From positions 1,302,001 through 1,366,000 of the forward strand of contig CP145416.1 in assembly GCA_036867785.1 (NCBI GenBank): a stretch of 64,000 bases of DNA, in the 5' to 3' direction. The notes below the pieces were generated by a model. The model had not been told where the DNA came from. It searched no databases and saw only the letters and a list, made by a program, of their open reading frames with translations. Of the stretch, positions 44,671 to 55,584 are shown one piece after another. Within the stretch, counting starts at the first letter, position 1. Every line of letters starts with the position of its first letter. The DNA is from Plasmodiophora brassicae. Lineage: Eukaryota; Endomyxa: Phytomyxea; Phytomyxea; Plasmodiophorida. The translations under genes and the position numbers were made by a program.

Positions 44671-46348
44671 TCACCTGCGCGCGAGGAGGCGGATGGACGA
44701 GGTCGCTAGCGTCGACATGAGATGCCTGGAGACGTTGACGTTGCGCCCGGACAGGGACGCGTTCTTGTAGGCCGGCCATTTGCTGTGGAACGGGTCTGCG
44801 ATGCCAAACCGTTTCATGAAGGTGTACGTCTGCGGGTTCAACTCCAGCGCTGCGCCAAACCCAGGGATCAGACAATGCGGCTGCCAGCAGGACGGACGAC
44901 GCCTACGGGCCGGTAGCGGTTCGACAGTGGACAGCTGGCGGCGACGCCTGCCGGGCGTATACGGGGGGACCGTCGCCGTGAAGTTGGCCGGAACGGGCGG
45001 CTCATCTCCAAACTCGTTCCGAATGCGTTGCGTCTCCTGCGACATTGTCAGCATTTCGAGACGGGAGAGGGGTATGGCCGATACTGGTGAACCTCTGCGA
45101 TAGCATCGGGCGACACGACCTCGTCGCTGAGGAGCGGGGCAATCGCGTCTACAGAGAGGTGCGGGGCGGTTAATCGTTGGATAGCGAGCCACTCGGGATC
45201 GTAGCACAACGGGGCATCAGACGGAGCGTCGACGGGAACCGGATGCATGTCCATGAACTTGCGATTCGGGCCCGGCTTGTCATACGACATAAACGACGTG
45301 ACACGGTCGCCGTGAGGGACGCGCGCGTCGAACCGGCAATGCAGGTGGGCACTGAACCAGTAGTTGGGCTGCAGGCGGTCCATGATGTCAGGAAGGTACG
45401 GGTTGCCGAGGACCCCGGTCGCAATGTCCTTCTCCAGGTGCGGCTTCTTGGCGATCAACGCGGCACGATCCCCCCACTGGGTCACCCGCTGCGGCCAGTC
45501 GTGGGACATGAACACGTCGACGGTGCCCGTCAACTGCTGGAGCACTCAGCCCGGGCAACGTGAGGAAAAGGGGGGACGCATGCCGGACCTGCATGAGCTT
45601 GAAGATTTCACATTGACGCGTGTGGTAGATCGAACGGATATGCCTGCCCTGGAGCGGGAAGTCCTCATGGTACCCGGCATTGAAGTTGTCGGGATAGTAG
45701 ACGCCCGAGATGCCGGCGATGCGTAGGCCTCGATATCGTACACACCCGGAATTCCCCAAGTAGTACATGTTGGGGGCGACCCAACCGCCAAAGTACCTAT
45801 CATCACGGCGCACGAAGCGCATGAGCAGATCGCAGGCCGACGGGCCGCCAGGCGCGGGTACAGTTCGAAATTGTAGTTGGACGCCTCGTGGTTGCCCTGG
45901 TATCAGATAGCCAACCAGTTAGTTCGTCGGCTGTGCAGGAGGCGAGACGGCACCGACCCCGATGAGAATCGTCAGAACGGGAGCTGTCCGTTGCCCCGAA
46001 TAGTACCTGCGAGAAGCGATGCACGGCTGGGTGACTGACTCGCAGTGCCGACCAACGGAGCGCACACATACTTGTAGAACGAATGCATGTCCCGATACTT
46101 CTCGGGGCAGGACATCTGCTGCAAGTCGCCCGGGGTCCGGCAGGCCTGAAAGTCGCCACACACCTAAACAGCAACCACCGCCTGCATCAGCGTGCTGACA
46201 GGCGCCCCCGCTAGATGGGTCGGACGAGAAGCAGGTCGGCCTGTTGTTCGCGTCGTTCCTCGATCTGGGCGAGGCGCTCGTAGACGCGGTCCAGCTCGCC
46301 GTGCACGCACCCGGTGACGCCGACCTGCAATACGCCGGCGCCGTCCAT
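44671..46348 (-). CDS. DBR1: RNA lariat debranching enzyme, canonical copy
   Basis: Multi-exon. The ATG at 46348 gives [20 protein letters not shown]. The enzyme cuts the 2'-5' bond of intron lariats after splicing. All metal ligands of the family are visible: Cys and His in GCVHGE, Asp in CGDFQACR, Asn-His in GGNHEASNY, His in SHDWPQR, and both His in SAHLHCRF. Further blocks are [19 protein letters not shown] and [12 protein letters not shown]. Introns of 56-65 bp fall between them, for example between LIG and GNHE. The C-terminal domain ([19 protein letters not shown]) is the usual DBR1 tail. It is the first of three related genes in 5.7 kb and the only one with an intact active site. Confidence 0.92.
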
Positions 46349-46577
46349 CGTCAAACGCCAATCGTGTAGCAGCTGCACTATTAACAGCCCTGAGCCGCTC
46401 GGGGCCTTCGCAGAAAGACGACGACGACTATGACCCTGATCGTTTCGACGACGCTGGTTATCCACCCATGTCTTTACGATAATTTTAGTCGCGCGCGCGC
46501 TGCAGACCGAATAAACAGCCGGCATCGAGGCCGCCATTGCGTCTGGTGTGGTCTGGCCGGTGCCGATGGGCGCTGCT

Positions 46578-48460
46578 CTAGAATTCGCTGTCGTTGTGCG
46601 TCATGGCCTCGTCCCAGTCGAGCAGAGCGTTCATCATGCCGCCGGGCCTCTGGACGTACTTCTTCTTGAGTTCTTCCAGCTTCTTGGCGTCCATGGGTGT
46701 CGCACTGCGGTACTGTAAGGGGATCTCGGGATCGACATCGGGGACCAGTTCAGCCAACGGCGGCGGTGGTGCCGGCCCCATATTGTCAAACAGCGGTTCA
46801 GACGGTATCGACTGTTTCACAGGCCTTGGTGTCACATTCGTGATGTCTCGCTTGTCGGAGAAAGGGTCGTCGACGTTGAGTCGGGCCAGGAGCGACGCCG
46901 TCTGGGGCAGCAGTTCCAGCTTCAGCTGTTCCCAGAGCGCACGCCGTTTCGTGGGCAACGTCTGCAACGCGACAATGAGCGAACAGATGTCGAACAGCAA
47001 ACGCATCGACAGTCATACGAGGCGCATGTGCTGGATGGTCTTATACGGCATCACAGTCTTGTCGCAGACTAGCGGTATTCGAAAGTCCCCGTCGAACTCC
47101 TCGTGAATGTTCTCCACTTCCTACCCGCGTTGTCATGTCACAATGGGACCCCCACGGCACAGCCAGCCAGGCGCGATCCGCAAATCTCTACCTGGCGAAT
47201 GAGGTCGGGGTTGAGCTGATCGTCAGTGATTCGAGGACAGTTGATTTTCTTGGACGACAGAAGTGGAGTCGTCAGTCGCAGGATCGCAAGCCATTCCGGA
47301 TCATAGCGCAGGACGGGGTCGCCACTGAATGGCACCTGGGCGGCACGTCAGGATTGTGAGCAGGCGCGGAGCACACAGCAGGTCGTCGTGCAGCGCACCT
47401 CAATAATTTCGAACGAGTCCTCCTGCTTCTCCACTTTAGGCAACGAATGAAAGATGGTCTGCTCGCCGTCGTCATGCATGTAGCAACCCCGCGCCCTTGT
47501 GTGAAACGCTCCCGACACCCAGAATGCTGGTTTATGCTTGTGCAGCAGCTCTAGTGCCATGCAGTACACCGTCAGGCAAGACTGATAAACGCCATCACAC
47601 ACACACACACATACGATCGAAATGAGGATTGCCCAGCTTGTTCGCTTCGGCTTTGGCTCCCAGGCTCGGCCGGTGTTGGAAGACGGCCTCCTTCTCCTCG
47701 ATGCACCCAATAATGGCACTGGGCCACTCATATGACATGAACAGGTCGATCTTGCCGGATAGGGCCAGGCCTTTCGACACCTCGTAATGTCTGGTGGCCG
47801 GGAAATCCTTGACGTCCGATTTGGACAGCGGGAACGCCTCATGGTACCCGCGATCGTACTGGACCGGGTTGTACATTCCGCCGACGCCAGCGATCCGCAA
47901 ATTGCCGAACTGGACACAGCCTGAGCTGCCCAGGTAATAGATCATGGGCGCGATAAACCCGCCCCAGTACCTGAACACGAACGATCGTAAGCCACATGGG
48001 ACGCGCGTCTGCGACGCGTTGCTACGACATTTCGAACAGGTAATTCGATGCCTCGTGTGACCCGCCGATCACAATGGCCGGCATCTTTGGCCGGATTTCC
48101 GATTTGTAGAACTTGTAGAACGACTGCCTGGGAGCACGCGCCAGAACTATTAGTATACGAGCGGGGCCATACACGGCACAGACGCCAACCCACTTGGACG
48201 TATACCGATCCGGTCTGTGCACCTGCAGCAGGTCCGTTCGGTTACGCGCTGCGAGAAACGACCCACAGAACTGAGGCACAATCGTGGGCGGGTGTCAGTA
48301 GAGGCAGACGGGCAATGGGTCGTCATCACTGTACGAGGAGAAGATGCACGCGGCGACGATGCCGTTGTTCGTACTTCAGAATGCGGTTGTAGACGCGTTC
48401 GATCTCACCGTGGCACTGCCCGATGACCGCAATCCGCAGCTTGTCGAGGGGCCTGCGCAT
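46578..48460 (-). CDS. DBR1-like protein 2, predicted catalytically dead
   Basis: Multi-exon. ATG 48460 gives MRRPLDKLRIAVIGQCHGEI. The fold order matches DBR1: [94 protein letters not shown] and a long C-terminal domain ending DWDEAMTHNDSEF. Compared with DBR1, the ligand Cys of GCxHG is Gln, Asp of CGD is Ser, Asn of GNHE is Ser, His of SHDWP is Tyr and the first His of AHLH is Ala. Yet the reading frame, splice sites and conserved surface blocks are maintained, so it is not an ordinary pseudogene. One intron carries a CA run at about 47596-47611. It is divergent with DBR1-like 3. Confidence 0.8.
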
Positions 48461-48681
48461 CGCGACGGCCGCCGCCTTCGGGTTCGGCAGCGGTGCGGCA
48501 CGTGGCAGTCCACAGTAGGTACCGGGTTAGGAAGGCGGGGCGGGGCTTGCGCGCCTAGGTATGATAGGTATGCGCGACTGGTGCACGCAGTGGGAAGCTG
48601 CAGCCGCGCGCGGCCGGCACGGACTGCGCCAAACGCACACGACGACGGGCCCGCCTGCTCGCCCCGCACTCGTCAGGACCA
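48461..48681. promoter_or_regulatory. Short divergent promoter between the two DBR1-like genes
   Basis: 221 bp separate the start codons of the two active-site-less paralogues, so they probably share one bidirectional promoter. Confidence 0.5.
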
Positions 48682-50370
48682 ATGCTGATCGCCGTCGCCG
48701 GCAATGTCCATGGCGAGTTCTACCATGTGCACAAGGCGCTGCTGAAGCGCAAGAAGATCGTCGGCGACACCGTCGACCTGCTCATCGTAAGTCCCGGAGC
48801 TGGCGCTGCCCCAAGGACGTTGCATTGCAAACTGATCTGGGCGGGCGGGGTCCTTCCCCCGATAGGTCTGCGGCAACATGCTGGCGGCGCGCAACGCCTC
48901 CGATCTGACCCAGGTCGTCATGCCCGATCGCTACCAATCGCGTCACTCCTTCTACAAGTGCGTCTTTCGAACGTTTGCGTTGATGCGCCGGGTCCCTGAC
49001 GGCTGACGTTTGCCGCCCAGGTATTACACGCGGGAACTGATGGCCCCGACCAATGTCCTGTTCATTGGCGGGGAGCAGGAGGCGTACAACTTCCTGATGG
49101 AGATGTACTTCGGGGGATGGGTCGCCCCGCGCGTCTTCTACATGGGCCATGCGGGCTGCGTCCAGTACGGCGGCCTGCGTATCGCCGGCATCTCGGGCGT
49201 GTTCGACGAACGCCACTACGAGTCGGGATACTTCGAGTCGTACCCGCTGGTCAACGACGATATCGAGACGGCAACGTACACGCGACGAATGGAGATGCAG
49301 AAGCTGATGTCATTGTCGGGCCAGGCCGACATTGTCCTGTCGCATGACTGGCCGCGGGGCATCCTGCAGTACGGTGACGATGAGGTCCTGATCAACCATC
49401 GACCCCAGCTGGCGAAGCAGATTGCGGCGGACGCGTTTGGCAACCCGCACCTGGACGACCTGATGACGCACCTGAGACCCGGTCACTGGTTCTCGGCCCG
49501 TTGGCAACTCAAGTGGAGCGCCGCATGGCGACACGCGAACGGCCAGCAGACCTTGTTCTACTCGGCACCAAAGACCTGCCGCCGGAAGGACTTCCTGCAG
49601 TACTTTGACATACCGTCCAAGAACGATGACCGCGACATCCAGTTCGATCCGGAATGGCTGGCCATAACGCGACTCAGCTCGCCTTTGCTGTCGTGTGACC
49701 CTGCATCGCAGCCGATCGAATTGACATCGGAAGCCATCCAAGCCGTGCGTCTTCGTGCAGCATGGCCTGTCGAATGTCGCCTCGTTGTGCTGACGTGGTG
49801 ATGGATGGCAGGAAACCGACGTGGTGCGCGCCGAACTGAACGACCAACTCAAGGTGCCGCTCGAGTTCGAACGTACCGTCAAACCGCACAAGTTCAACCA
49901 CGCGCGTATGGTCTGCAAGCCGAAGCGACGCATGGATTACCTGGAACGTACCAGTAAGCACCACGTTTCCCGCGTGCATCGTCTGTCGCGACGCCCGGTG
50001 GTCTGACACCTGTTTGGTCACAGCCCTACAGCTGAACCCGTACACGTCCCACTTCATGGAGCGGATGCGAATCGCCGATCCGTTTGTTGACAAGCGCAAT
50101 CGGACGGTAGAGCGGAAGGTGGAGCCGAAGAACCGCCTGTCAAAGGAGGAGAAGATGGCAATGAAGATCGCGCCGTACGACGAACGGTTCTGTTTTGAGA
50201 ACGGGAAAATGCCGTTCGAGAACGGCGACCTGCTGGGCTTGAATCCGACTTCGACGCCTGCGTTCCGAATGCCGGCAGCAACGAGCCTGCGGCTCGACCG
50301 CTTCCGTCAATCGCGGGTGATGTCGACTCTGGCCACGTCAGCAATGAGCGTTGTACGACGTGTTCGCTAG
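48682..50370 (+). CDS. DBR1-like protein 3, predicted catalytically dead
   Basis: Exon 1 is 48682-48786, exon 2 starts at 48866, and further exons end at 50370. It reads [116 protein letters not shown] and a C-terminal ALQLNPYTSHFMERMRIADP. Ligand changes against DBR1 are Cys to Asn, CGD to CGN, GNHE to GEQE, and AHLH to ARWQ; SHDWP is kept. At least five of eight metal ligands are gone. The overall fold blocks and the C-terminal DBR1 domain are well kept over about 480 residues. Confidence 0.8.
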
Positions 50371-50850
50371 GTTTGGGCATCCAGCCGATGGCATAAACAT
50401 ATACGTACGATGTATTTCCGTGGCAGAGCGTCCGCTACTTCGTTATGGGCGACTGGCTGGTCCTGCGGATCGGGTCGCATGACACACCGATCTATGGGGA
50501 ACATGCGCGGCCGCAGGGTCCAGGAAAGATGCCGCAACGGGCCAGGCTCTGGCCGAATGAAGCCATTCAATGCCGTCGGTGCGTGGCACCCCCAATTGAG
50601 GTCGTCACGAGCCAGAGCGTTCCTGCAGGTGGTCTGGAATATTCTGGGACGCCCTAGCGGCCAATCGGCCCTGCCGTATTACAGGCCAGGGCCACATTGT
50701 AGTAACAGACGAACCCTTGCCCATTTCTGTGTCGTCGTCGTTCGGCAACCCCTCGTCGGCGACGTTGATCCGGAGTCGTAGCACAGCGCCGTCTCCCGCC
50801 CGCCCACCAGAACGGCCCATCGATCGCAACGTGAACCGCGCCGCCAACTG
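50371..50850. other. 480-bp gap, nothing recognised
   Basis: No domain or repeat was seen. It includes the promoter of the carbonic anhydrase gene. Confidence 0.4.
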
Positions 50851-51732
50851 ATGAAGCATTGCACGCTCCTGGCCATTCTACTGTCGGGCCTCTTGTCGGC
50901 CGCTGTCGAGACCGACTTTTCGTACGCCGACCAGGGCGCCTGGCAGACGCTGCCCAACTCGCAATGCGGTGGACGTCGCCAATCGCCAGTCGACCTGGAC
51001 CTACGCAACGTGACCGTGGACAAGATCCTGGGTCAAGATCTGGCTTGCACCTGGCAGCAGAACAAGGCGGTCATAGAGGGCGACCTGGTTAACACCGGAC
51101 GGACGATGGAGCTGGACGTTCGGTCGCCACACACGTGTCGTGGCGTCCCTGGGTCGCCCAGTGCCCACTTCCGCCTCGCCGCCGTCCACATCCACTATGG
51201 CAGCGCCTCCGACCAGGGCAGCGAACACACGATCAACGGGCGAACGTCGGCGCTGGAGGTTCACATGGTGCACTTTGACACAAGGTTCGCCAGCTTGGAC
51301 AAGGCCCGCGAGCAGCCGGGCGGGATCATGGTCGCCGGCCTGCTATTCGACGAAGCTGACGAGGCGATCGCGAACCCGGAGCTGACGAAGATGGCGGTCA
51401 TCAGCGGGACGGCGCTACGGTCCACAGGAGGCGTGCTCGCTAGCCGCCTGAACGCGGCCCCGCTGATTGAAGGCACAGGACTGGATAAGGCTCGGGCGCG
51501 CTTCCTGACGTACGCGGGATCGCTGACGACGCCGACCTGTAACGAGGTCGTCACCTGGATCGTCGCCGCGGAACCTGGTCTGGTGGGCCACCAGACCATG
51601 CACCTGCTACGTACCGTGACGGGCCTGGGCAACAAGACGATCACGCCCAATTTCCGACAGGTCCAGCCGCTGAACGGACGCACGATCACGAGCTCGTTCC
51701 AGCCGGCCTGTGGTCTACACGGCCGCTGTTAG
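50851..51732 (+). CDS. Secreted alpha-class carbonic anhydrase
   Basis: A single exon of 293 residues, interconverting CO2 and bicarbonate. It has a signal peptide (MKHCTLLAILLSGLLSAAV). The alpha-CA pattern follows: CGGRRQSPVDLD, VHIHYGSASDQGSEHTINGR with the first two zinc His, ALEVHMVHFDTRF with the third zinc His, LTTPTCNEVVTWIV, and NFRQVQPLNGR. The usual FHFHWG is VHIHYG here; the zinc ligands stay but the tryptophan is tyrosine. Cysteines near 38 and 240 could form the common disulphide. No anchor was seen at the C-terminus, so it is probably released outside the cell or into the secretory lumen. Confidence 0.92.
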   Translation: MKHCTLLAILLSGLLSAAVETDFSYADQGAWQTLPNSQCGGRRQSPVDLDLRNVTVDKILGQDLACTWQQNKAVIEGDLVNTGRTMELDVRSPHTCRGVPGSPSAHFRLAAVHIHYGSASDQGSEHTINGRTSALEVHMVHFDTRFASLDKAREQPGGIMVAGLLFDEADEAIANPELTKMAVISGTALRSTGGVLASRLNAAPLIEGTGLDKARARFLTYAGSLTTPTCNEVVTWIVAAEPGLVGHQTMHLLRTVTGLGNKTITPNFRQVQPLNGRTITSSFQPACGLHGRC

Positions 51733-52469
51733 GCGATTAGCTCGACGTGTTGCGGTGCGAGCACCGAGCCGTACTTGTTGGCTGACCTCTAAAACGATGC
51801 TGGTGTTCTGATGAACTCGCTTGTATGATATTGTGGCCGTAACCGCCGCGTCCTCAGCCGTAATCATACAGATGGAGGGTGCTTGACGTCAGCTGACGTT
51901 CACGCGTGGCATCGTTGCCGACCGGCTAAAGTGCTGCACAGGGAAGGACCGTACCGGCGACGACGACATCACCACGTTGTTGACAGGAACGTGTCGGCTG
52001 TAACATGCATTGATGCGCGCAATGCTTCTGGGGAGTCCCAATCGCCGGACCGTGTCTATGGTTGGCCACTGCTCTGCCGCGTCGTCTAGCTAGATGCCGG
52101 CAAGCGATGACGCATGTGACGTTTTCCGTCCCGCCATCCGCCGTGCACCCGGACCAGCACACAAGCGAGGGCACGTTTGAAACCGACACCGCAAGGTTCC
52201 ACGCTTTGTCCTGGTGTGATACGCAATGATGGCATGGTCCCGATGGCGGCCCACTATTGCCGTCTTGTCCCGTGAAGCATACTGCTGAACTAGAGAACGT
52301 CAGCTCGGTCAGCAGCGACAATGGATTTCCGATGCGTCGTCCTGTCTATGGTTCCAACAATCACATCTCTGGGGTCAGGCTACACGTTCGACGTATCTGT
52401 CAAAGTGTGTCACGGCACTGATGTTGTTCGTATCCCAGGCGTTTCAGCACCTCTGTACGCAACCGTCGA
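51733..52469. other. Gap with one weak minus-strand Cys-rich frame
   Basis: A minus-strand stretch near 52100-52260 (WNLAVSVSNVPSLVCWSGC...VTCVIAC) has fair codon use and could be part of a Cys-rich protein. No start, splice pattern or homology was found, so it is not called as a gene. Confidence 0.25.
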
Positions 52470-53374
52470 ATGAAGATGCATTCAGGGCAACGTAAAGGAG
52501 ACACCGATCCCGCGGTGGGTGCTGTCGGCGCGACCGATGACCCGACGTCGCTGCCAGCCCCGAAGGCCGCCCTCTGCAACGCCCTGCATGGCCGCCCGAC
52601 ATGCCGTTGTTTCGGCATCACACAGCGCAGGTCGTCCCTGCCGTCGCGCCTGCCTGCACCCGGGTCGACGTCGCTGCCGACCAGTGACCTTCCCGCAACA
52701 GACCTACTACGACCACAACGCGTCCTGCTGGACGTATGACGTCGCGCGCGTCCTGGAACTCATTACGACCGCAACACGTCCTGCTCGATGCGTGCCGTCG
52801 CGTCCAGCATGTCTGGGGGACGCCCTGCATCTCGAGGACAGGTACGAATCGTAGCCTCTGGCACAGACCCAGGCCGTCTAACTCTTGCTGGACAGGGCAC
52901 GCCTGCCGTCGCCTGCCGTCTCCCGTCCAGCATGAGCACCTGCAGGGCAGCGGTCGTCCTGCCGGGGGGGGGCAGCGCCGCTCCGGTCTGATCCTCAGCT
53001 GAGGCGGCGTCCTGGCCGCCCGCCAGTCGTTACAATCGGTCTCGCGCGCCCCTGCCCTACATCATGCATCGATGGGTGGGCGGACCAACGAAGGGCGCCA
53101 CTGAGGTCCCCGCCTGCCTGGCGAGCGTCGCTTGTTTGTCCTGCAGGTCGCCAAGCAGGGCAGCGGCGCCCAGCGCCAGTGGGCGCCGGTTGACATGCGA
53201 ACGCGAGAGGCAACCGTTGCAGCCGCCTACGACGGGGCAGCATTCGCGTCGGACGCCGGTTCAGCGAGACGCCGCAGTGCTGCTGACGAACAGCTTGTGA
53301 AGCTGCAGAAAGGCAATAACGGACACCACAACATCATCTACCGTAAGCATCCACCGCAGTATCCGAACTGCTGA
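52470..53374 (+). CDS. Hypothetical gene, first and last exons only guessed
   Basis: ATG 52470 opens a frame with reasonable codons (MKMHSGQRKGDTDPAVGAVG...) up to a GTATGA donor-like site near 52734. A second good frame runs from an acceptor at about 53144 (VAKQGSGAQRQWAPVDMRTR) to a TGA at 53374. That is 6 bp from the stop of the convergent gene below, a spacing typical of this contig. The exons between were not resolved, and near-tandem ~57-bp segments at 52705-52815 confuse the region. No domain was recognised. Confidence 0.3.
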
Positions 53375-53380
53375 CGGTGA

Positions 53381-54076
53381 TTAACAGGCACCTCCTACAT
53401 ACGTTGCGCACCACCTTCCAAACTGCGCAGCCGCCGGCGCTCTCAGGACGAACGCCGTCTGGATATCGAGCTCCTCCAGGCGGGCGGTCCCGTCGAAACA
53501 GAACGCGAAACCTGCACGTCACGCCGGTCAGTGAGCCCCTGCCGACTGGAGGCCGGCCACTGACTGACGAACGTGATGGGGTCGCAGTCCAGGATCCAGC
53601 GGCTGGCACTTCGGGTCGCTGTTTGACGAGCGCCCACCTGAAGAACATCTCCGGTCAGGTGACCAGCTAGCCGCCAACAACGTCTAGACGCCGACGCTGT
53701 CCAGGTTCGCCTCGTCGCTCTGCATCTGATTGGCGAACTCGAGCAGCGACAGCATCCCGCTCAACGTGATTCTGGTCGTACCGGTCGGACTCCTCGTACA
53801 GGCGATCGGTCGACCTTGGCCTTGGAGAACTGCGCCTTGAGCCAGGCCAGCCTGCCCAGCTATCGTAACTGGCACGTCGGCAGGCGTCGCGTGGCACGAC
53901 CGTCTGCGACGTGGGGACTTGCCAGCGCAGGGCACCACTAATTTGGTGCCGGGGTCGCCCACGCCTTGGCCGGTGTGGGCGGGTTCGCCGCAGATGCGAT
54001 GCAACGGCGTCTGAAACGCAGGCAGACCGGCGACAGAGCGGCAGGGGTTCCGAAATGGGGTCGCGCGCAAGAACAT
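53381..54076 (-). CDS. Hypothetical protein, C-terminal exons supported
   Basis: Working from the 3' end on the minus strand, three exons join in phase. One ends LLEFANQMQSDEANLDS (about 53700-53790). After a 58-bp intron comes VGARQTATRSASRWILDCDP then ITFV. After a 53-bp intron comes SFAFCFDGTARLEELDIQTA to a stop at 53381. Third positions are strongly C/G, as in the real genes here. The 5' part (53800-54076, including AWLKAQFSKAK) could not be joined with confidence. No known domain was recognised. Confidence 0.45.
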
Positions 54077-54598
54077 GGGACGAAACGGGCCAAGCGGAAT
54101 GGGGAACCCGCAACGTTGCTCAACATCGGTGGCGACCTGGATGTCCGCCCACTGTGGACCGTCAGTCGCAATTTGAAGACGGTGTGGAGGGATGGCGTCG
54201 TCGTCAGCGTCGTCGGCCCGGGCGCGAGACTTGTTCCCGACGTCGCTGAGGTTGTGGCGCGCATGTTAATACCGTCACGTACGTCCGAACGGGCCGTATG
54301 GTCCGATACCAACAGGATGACAGTCGATGATCAGGAATGCCGGCCGCTGGTCGGTGCCATCGTCCTTTTTGTGCTGACGATCCGCTTCGTCGCCGCTTAC
54401 GTGTTGGTCGAAATGGTCACCGTCACGGTGGCGACTGATGTCGGACTTGCTCTCCTATTGCTCGTAATTCTCTGCAAATCAGTCATCATTGTGCGCCAAC
54501 ACCTGGGCCATCCCGCGAACGACCATCTCATAAGCGGCGGCAAAGCGGATCGATTACGCGTCATCGGTTTGTGTGTCTTGGTCGCGCAACAGCGCTAG
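53999..54598 (+). CDS. Possible small two-span membrane protein within the inverted duplication
   Basis: The open frame starts at ATG 53999 (an earlier in-frame codon is TTG). The credible part begins at ATG 54318 (MTVDDQECRPLVGAIVLFV) and has two hydrophobic spans (VGAIVLFVLTIRFVAAYVLV and TDVGLALLLLVILCKSVIIV). The same coding region is repeated in reverse at 54645-54920, where small length differences change the frame. It is either a short membrane-protein gene with a decayed inverted copy, or non-coding repeat sequence. Confidence 0.35.
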   Translation: MQRRLKRRQTGDRAAGVPKWGRAQEHGTKRAKRNGEPATLLNIGGDLDVRPLWTVSRNLKTVWRDGVVVSVVGPGARLVPDVAEVVARMLIPSRTSERAVWSDTNRMTVDDQECRPLVGAIVLFVLTIRFVAAYVLVEMVTVTVATDVGLALLLLVILCKSVIIVRQHLGHPANDHLISGGKADRLRVIGLCVLVAQQR

Positions 54599-55006
54599 CT
54601 CAGTAGAGGCATCTTGATCCGGGCCGACGTGAACATGGTGATGCGCGTTGTTCGCTGGATGGCCCAGGTGTTGGCGCAGAATGAAGGCGGATTTGCAGAG
54701 AATTACGAGCAACAGGAGAGCAAGTCCGACATCAGTCGCCACCGTGACGGTGATCGACCTTGTCAACCATCTCGTAAGCGGCGACAAACCGGATCGTGAG
54801 CACAAAAAGGACGATGGCACCGACCAGCGGCCAGCATTCCTGATCATCGACTGTCATCCTGTTGGTATCGGACCATACGGCCCGTTCGCACGTACGCGAC
54901 GGTAACACGCGCGCCGCAACATGTCCACGTCGGCCAGGATCAGGATGCCTCTACTGAGCTAGCGCTGTTGATGCGCGACCAAGACACACAAACCGATGAC
55001 GCGTAA
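54251..55006. repeat. Interleaved inverted duplication (A-B-A'-B')
   Basis: Segment A (about 54251-54521) is repeated as its reverse complement at 54645-54920. Segment B (about 54554-54638) is repeated as its reverse complement at about 54919-55006. Identity is roughly 90% by eye with a few small insertions or deletions. The order is A, B, A', B', so this is not a simple palindrome, which would give A, B, B', A'. Confidence 0.8.
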
Positions 55007-55119
55007 CCATGCTATTTTCTTTGCCATAAACTGCCCACCGTGATTGTCACGACTATACAACGATGCGTTGACGACGCCTGACAATGATTGTTCGAGATCG
55101 ATAGTGTGCTCAAGGCCTG

Positions 55120-55584
55120 ATGAAGGCTCCTCGCTCGAACCGCAAGAGCGTGTCGAATGGTGGATCGACCACGCAGCTCAGCTTGGGATGCGTAGGCGGT
55201 AGCCAAGTTGGCACGCTTCTCTCTGAGCCAGTCAGGATGCTGAACTCGAAACCAGGGAACCTGAGCAACACGCGACGTGGCTGTATCACCTTCGTGCGTT
55301 CGCTGATGAGCTACGGCCAATTCATCGCCGCCCATAGGAGGACGTCGCTGAGAGAGATCGACGCCTGGATTGGTGCTGTTAACGAGTTCGAGGAAATTCT
55401 CTGTTTATTCGTGAGGGCGGCGCCCAACAACGTGAATGGGACGCCGGGTCGTCAGGCGATGGCCAATCGGCGATCGCTCGAGCAGGTGATGATACGCACT
55501 GCGCCGCTCAGCCGTTTATGGCGAGCGGCAGCAGTGCGGGCTCGGTTCGCGATGCGGGCGGTATGCACCGCAGCGCTGGCCTAG
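55120..55584 (+). CDS. Hypothetical protein
   Basis: A single 154-codon ATG-started frame (MKAPRSNRKSVSNGGSTTQL...). Its middle (REIDAWIGAVNEFEEILCLF) looks helical. There is no signal peptide or recognised domain, and codon use is only fair. It could be an exon of a longer gene or chance. Confidence 0.25.
   Translation: MKAPRSNRKSVSNGGSTTQLSLGCVGGSQVGTLLSEPVRMLNSKPGNLSNTRRGCITFVRSLMSYGQFIAAHRRTSLREIDAWIGAVNEFEEILCLFVRAAPNNVNGTPGRQAMANRRSLEQVMIRTAPLSRLWRAAAVRARFAMRAVCTAALA

Noticed and set aside
46578-50370. Calling DBR1-like 2 and 3 ordinary pseudogenes
   Set aside because: Frames, splice sites and non-catalytic blocks are intact over ~450-500 residues each, while losses are at metal ligands. 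Dead enzyme fits better than dead gene.
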